A DNA stretch of 64,000 bases from Adenanthera pavonina. Lineage: Eukaryota; Streptophyta; Magnoliopsida; Fabales; Fabaceae. The first letter of the stretch is position 1; each line of letters opens with the position of its first letter. Location of the stretch: contig JAIVEN010000021.1 in the NCBI GenBank assembly GCA_026686845.1, positions 15,208,001-15,272,000 of the forward strand, written 5' to 3'. The translations under genes were made by a program, and so were the position numbers. Shown here piece after piece: positions 59,695 to 64,000 of the stretch. The notes below the pieces were generated by a model. It searched no databases and was not told the DNA's origin. It was given only the letters and a program-made list of their open reading frames with translations.

Positions 59695-59952
59695 TTCTCC
59701 CCCTTTTTGATGATGACAAAACAACTTACAAACTGGATTAGTACTTGGGTTTGCTTTCACAAGCTCCCCCTCAACATATGCATAAGATATCAACAGAATT
59801 AAGGCACAAAACTTAGCAACAAAGGGATCCATTCAATTAAACAAAAGTTGCTTATACAGAACCAAATAATGCAAAGTTCAAACATCAAAACTAGTCCAAT
59901 CAACAAATTTCAAACAACAAAACTAGGTACAAAGTACAACAAGGATTTCCAA
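59695..59952 (-). other. 3' untranslated region and polypurine tracts, Sirevirus C
   Basis: On the minus strand CAAAAAGGGGGAGAAT (59695-59710) abuts the LTR. A second run, GAGGGGGAGCTT, is at 59761-59772. No gene is seen in the remaining ~180 bp. The layout matches 44625-44951. Confidence 0.82.
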
Positions 59953-62124
59953 TCATTTCTTCTTGGTCTTGGTCTTCTTGCTGTAGGATTTCCCTTTTCC
60001 TTTACCAGATTGCTCAGCAGCAATCTTTCCAGTTTGCCCAGCAGTTTGCCCAAACTTCTCCCCCTTTTTGACATCATCAGGAAGGCCAACAAAATCAGCC
60101 GGAGGAGGGATCTGAGAGACAGGAATAGCACGAAGGGGCACAGGAGCAAAAGGAATTTCAGCTGGGGGATCAGTGCTTGTTTCCTCGTCAGAGATTTCTA
60201 GCAGCTCCTGCATTGCCTGTCTGGTAAGAGCTAGTTGAGCCCTTTGTTCCTCTGTAAGACCATAGGCAGCTGGAGAAGAGGAAGCTGGTTGAGCAGGAGG
60301 AAACATTTCTTCCAGTCTTTTCCTCTGAGCTTCCAGTAAAGCATTGTGAGCAATGGCAACAAAGTCAACAACAGGTACAAGGCTCCTTTCTTTAGTGCTC
60401 ACAACTTCTTGCATAGAGGAGCTTGAAATTGCTGCCACCAGTTTTTCAACTTGCTCAGATTCTTGAGTGGACAGAATTGATTCCTGAGCAACTTCTTGCA
60501 TGGGCTCATGAGGACTTGTCTGCTGAAGTCCTTCTTCTTCTTCCAATCCATAGTCCAAAGGTGGACCAGGACTTGGTGTTCTCATTGCACCAGCACCATC
60601 TACATTATCATCATGTTCAGAGGAGGTAATCTCGAAGGGGCTTGGAGGCTCAGGAGTTGGAGATAGAGTAGGCTCAGGGACACCAGGCTGAGGTGGAGCT
60701 GAAGTGGTAGGAATAGCATTCCTTATTTCTTCATACGCATCAGCCACCACCTTCATATTCACAGCCAACTGATGGATCTGATCTTGTAGATGAGCAAATT
60801 TGGCATTTTACTCATCTCTTATGCTGAGAATGAGTGTTGACAGACTGTCAAACAGCTCAGTGACCTTTGTTGGCTTGGCCCGTGAGGAGGGAGTGGAAGG
60901 AGGTTGAGTGGGCCTGGAGGGAGATGGGATTGGCTGAGAAGGCTGAGATACTGATTTGCCAGGGGCTTCAGAGGTGCCTTCTTGTTGGAGGGAGGCATCA
61001 CCAGCAAAGAACAGATCTTCAGATTTTCCTGCTCCCTTTCCAACCCATCTGCCTTCATCTCGTTCAATACCCATCCTTTGCAGTTCCTCTTCTTTGAATG
61101 CCTCAGTGAGTTTCCCTTTCCCCTTTTCAATGTGTTGAATCCTAGCATGCTGCAGGATTCTTGAAATAATTGCAGCATAGGGGAGTATGGAATCCTTCCT
61201 CTGATCCCTTGCCTTTATCATTCTCTGGAGGATGATATGACCCATGTTGATTAGCTTCCCACGAATGATAGCAGTCATCACATGAGCCTCTGCCCTTGTT
61301 ATCAAATTGAAGCTGCCACCCTTGTTGAATATGATCCTGGACACTATATAGTGCAGGATCCTGACTTGTACACTTAGGTCTGTGGGCTTCAACAGATTAA
61401 TTGTTGGCCTGTTATCCCTTCTCCTGAACAAGGTGTCCAAGATGGTGCTCTCTTTGTAGTACAGAAAGGATCCACCTTCTTCATCCTCTGTGCTTGCCTC
61501 ATCCATGTATCCAGAGGCTGTAATGTCAATTTTTAGCCCATCTTGTCCTGGGATTTCCAGCACTTCATTGATTGTTTCATCAGCAAGCTAGATGGTCCTT
61601 GATCTCAAAGTGACCTCCTATTTCCTTTTCTTGCTGTTATATTGAAGAGAGGCATACCAAGTCTTCACTACTTCATCATCATATTTTTCAGCAATTTCCA
61701 ACAGGTTTTTGTATCTTATCAACCATAATGCAGCATCAAAGTTGTTGGATATCAAAAATTGCTCCAAATTTACACAGTGAGGCTTGATTACCTTTTTGCT
61801 GGAAAACTTGGCAGAAAACTCTTATTGAATTTCAGGAGTGCTCCAAAGTGGCAATGTAGTAAGCTCAAATTCTCCAAATTGTGTAGAAGAGGAGGAAGCC
61901 ACAGCAGTAGTATCACCCGAAGGAATTGCAGTTTTTGAAGAGGAAGGCCCAGTTTTCAGAGAATCTGCCTTGGATGATGATTTCTGGCGTTTAGAAGGGG
62001 TAGCTTTACTGGGTTCGGCCTTTCTTTTGGATTTTTCTCCTTCTTTTGTAGCATATTGGGATTTAACCGTTCTTTTTGGCCGAGTCCCAGCTTGTCCTGC
62101 TCCAGGGATCTTTACTCTCGCCAT
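59953..62124 (-). pseudogene. Sirevirus C extra ORF (env-like position), 723 codons with four stops
   Basis: A single reading frame runs from ATG at 62124 (MARVKIPGAG) to the stop at 59953. It is broken only by in-frame stops at 61822, 61618, 61588 and 60808. Comparison with the other element shows Trp codons at 61618 and 61588 and a Gln at 60808 were lost. Residues 1-95 are basic and low-complexity. About 95-400 are the conserved core (LEIPGQDGLKID, LSVQVRILHYIVSRIIFNKG, INMGHIILQRMI), like the plant transposon protein family. About 400-440 is Pro/Ser-rich and about 440-475 helical. About 475-720 is acidic, Pro/Gln-rich, with a Lys-rich end. No membrane span or signal peptide is visible. Its role is unknown. 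Confidence 0.82.
60056..60076 (-). other. polypurine-like tract inside the extra ORF
   Basis: On the minus strand GATGTCAAAAAGGGGGAGAA, nearly the same as the true tract beside the LTR (CATCATCAAAAAGGGGGAGA). It lies within the codons for DVKKGEKF. The other element has it at 45031-45050. It is a plausible secondary priming site, but this is inferred from similarity only. Confidence 0.65.
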
Positions 62125-63110
62125 TTTTCAGTGGAATGATGTCAAGAAAGGGTTTATAGGATGCGAATAGAAGTTTAAACGGTGAAGAATGACGGTTTTT
62201 GGACAGGAGTTAAGAGAATTAAAGAAAGAATCAGAACGGATTCAGAGAGGTTACAGATAGGGCTGCGTCTGTTCTGAGGAAAACCGTAGCATTTAACGTG
62301 TGTAACCGTCTGACAGACGAATTTTGAGGGGCCAAAATTCAAACTTCGGGCAGTTACAAGTTAAACCGTTTAGCACAGCTTACTGACAGACAAATTTTCA
62401 TCTTGAAAGTTCGTCTGACAGTGGCTTGAAACAAGCAATACAAGGACAACAGACGAATTTTGTTCCACCAAAGTTCGAATGTTGAATAGAAAAAGGCAGT
62501 TAACAATCAAACTATCAATCAATCAGTCGAATGAAGCAGGTAGAGCTGCATCTTTTAACAATTCAGCATGTAGGACATGATTCATCAGACGAATTTTGAA
62601 CAGAAAATTCGAATTTTCTTACTATGTAAAGATTGTCCAACATTCGTATGTTAGGAAGTAATAATTTGTGTAGCAGTGCTGGACAAGCATAATTTTGAAA
62701 TTTCTGATTTTGAAAATTCGAACTTTCAAGTTTCAACAGACGAATTTCGAGGCATTACAGAGAACTGTTCCAGGGCATAACAGGCCGAAGTTCGTCTGTT
62801 AGTGAACTGAAATTCGAATGTTGACCATATTGACCATGTCAGAAGCACATTTTATGAAGCAAAATACGTCTAACAGACATTAAAATGCGAATTTCATCTT
62901 TAAAAACTTACAGAATGGATCCAAAACTTAGGATTTAGATCTTTTATTCCATTTTCTGGTTGTTCCATTCTGACGTGCTCCAATCTTCAAGTTTATTGCC
63001 ATTGATTTTCACAAGGAGCACCTGCACCTTAGATTAAACATACTCCGAAGCTCAAGTTAGAATTGATTCTGATATTGAAAATTTTAAGGACAGAATTGCA
63101 TGAGAATATC
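62125..63110 (-). other. pol-to-extra-ORF spacer with LTR-type motifs, Sirevirus C
   Basis: About 985 bp with no coding frame, the same length as in the other element. From about 62310 to 62900 it repeats CAGACGAATTTTG, TTCGTCTG and AATTCGAATTT modules (for example about 62586-62618, 62717-62750 and 62788-62820). It ends upstream of the extra ORF start at 62124. Confidence 0.72.
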
Positions 63111-64000
63111 TTACAGTTCATTGGGGTTTACCATTCCCAATTCTCTCCTTATTTTACAAAGTCTGTCTTCTGGCAGAGGTTTTGTGAGTATATCAGCAAC
63201 TTGATCCTCTGTTGGGATGTACTCCAATCTGACTTCTCCTTTCAGAACATGATCTCTTATGAAGTGATGCCTGACTTAAATATGCTTTGTTCTTGAGTGC
63301 ATGATAGGATTTTTGGTGATATTTATAGCACTTTGGTTGTCACACATGATTGGTATCTCTCTTATTTTGATCTCAAGATCTTCAAGCTGCTGTTTCATCC
63401 AGATGACTTGGGCACAACAGCTTCCAGCTGCAACATACTCAGCTTCTGCAGTAGATAAGGCTACACTGTTTTGCTTTTTGCTGAACCATGAAACTAGGGA
63501 TCCTCCAAGGAACTGACAGGTTCCACTTGTGCTTTTTCTGTCAGTTTTAGATCCTGCAAAATCAGCATCCGTGTATCCTTTGAGGTCTTCTCCATTGCCT
63601 TTTGGATACCAAAGACCCATTTGTGATGTTCCAATAAGATATCTAAAAATTCTTTTCACAGCTGTTGCATGGGATTCTTTGGGGCATGATTGGAACCTTG
63701 CACACATGCAGACACTGAACATAATGTCAGGTCTGCTGGCAGTTAAGTACAGCAGAGATCCAATCATTCTCCTATACTGAGTAATGTCAAACATCTTCCC
63801 ATTCTCATCCATGTCTAGTTTGGTTGCAGTAGCCATAGGTGTTCCCATTGGCTTGGCATTCTCCATCCCAAACTTCTTTAGCAGCTCATTTAGATACTTG
63901 GATTGACTGAGAAAGATACCATCATCAAGCTGTCTGATTTGCAGTCCGAGGAAGAAGTTAAGTTCACCCATCATGGACATCTCGAATTCTCCCTGCATTA
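63111..64000 (-). pseudogene. pol: Sirevirus C pol, end of RT and RNase H (partial at window edge)
   Basis: The frame is open from the window edge to a stop at 63276. It holds ELNFFLGLQIRQ and MGTPMATATKLD (RT end), and SRPDIMFSVCMCARFQ. RNase H has DADFAG, STAEAEY and MCDNQSA, with all catalytic acids present. The stop replaces Glu in KHIEVRHHF. The same frame then continues to NPNEL and TAA at 63111. Protein agreement with the element at 48 kb is very high, so the two are close relatives. Confidence 0.9.

Larger units (their letters stand above)
57836..64000 (-). mobile_element. Sirevirus-type Ty1/copia element C, 3' part; continues past the window
   Basis: On the minus strand: 3' LTR at the left (57836-59694), polypurine tract, untranslated region, extra ORF, spacer, and the RT/RNase H end of pol at the right edge. 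The junction with satellite is at GCTCC/TGTTAGC (57835/57836). It is the same family as the element at 42347 and in its normal order. It therefore serves as the reference showing which part of that element is inverted. Confidence 0.93.

Noticed and set aside
45884..62124. Retroviral-type envelope gene
   Set aside because: The extra ORF is in the env-like position only. No signal peptide, membrane span, fusion peptide or cysteine pattern is visible in either copy.

Overview
This window looks like plant nuclear DNA, most likely pericentromeric or other heterochromatin of a flowering plant. About two thirds is one tandem satellite family with a ~334-bp monomer. The rest is LTR retrotransposon sequence inserted into it: two related Ty3/gypsy-type elements without a polymerase, and two elements of the Ty1/copia Sirevirus (SIRE/Maximus) type. 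I see no host single-copy gene, no cellular RNA gene, and nothing bacterial. The species cannot be named from the sequence alone.

Layout: 1-8940 is a homogeneous, recently amplified 334-bp satellite block, with a 4342-bp (13-monomer) register duplication. 8941-21876 is older, diverged satellite. It includes a zone of alternating monomer types at 11.8-18.9 kb and a ~41-bp scar of a Sirevirus LTR end at 10671. 21877-24662 is gypsy element 1 on the minus strand (3' LTR, polypurine tract, decayed interior). 24663-31412 is satellite, with four near-identical copies of a 997-bp, three-monomer higher-order unit at about 27160-31156. 31413-35092 is gypsy element 2: two LTRs placed tail to tail, followed by an interior on the minus strand with a 524-codon open gag-like frame. 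35093-42346 is diverged satellite that includes a second copy of the 8.9-9.9 kb segment. 42347-53157 is a Sirevirus whose LTRs, primer-binding site and gag start are on the plus strand but whose remaining interior (gag end, protease, integrase, RT, RNase H, extra ORF, polypurine tract) is inverted. 53158-57835 is satellite. 57836-64000 is a second Sirevirus on the minus strand that leaves the window inside pol.

Main points: (1) the 334-bp monomer is itself an old dimer of a ~167-bp unit; (2) four of five assessable retroelement junctions fall in an 18-bp part of the monomer; (3) the tail-to-tail gypsy LTRs are nearly identical over exactly the U3 region and diverge abruptly at the predicted transcription start; (4) the Sirevirus LTRs carry an array of CAGACGAA and AATTCGAATT motifs that reappears in the spacer just upstream of the extra ORF; (5) both composite retroelements have interiors inverted relative to an LTR. 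Every polymerase frame is broken. The gag-like frame at 33227-34801 is the only long open frame that looks intact.
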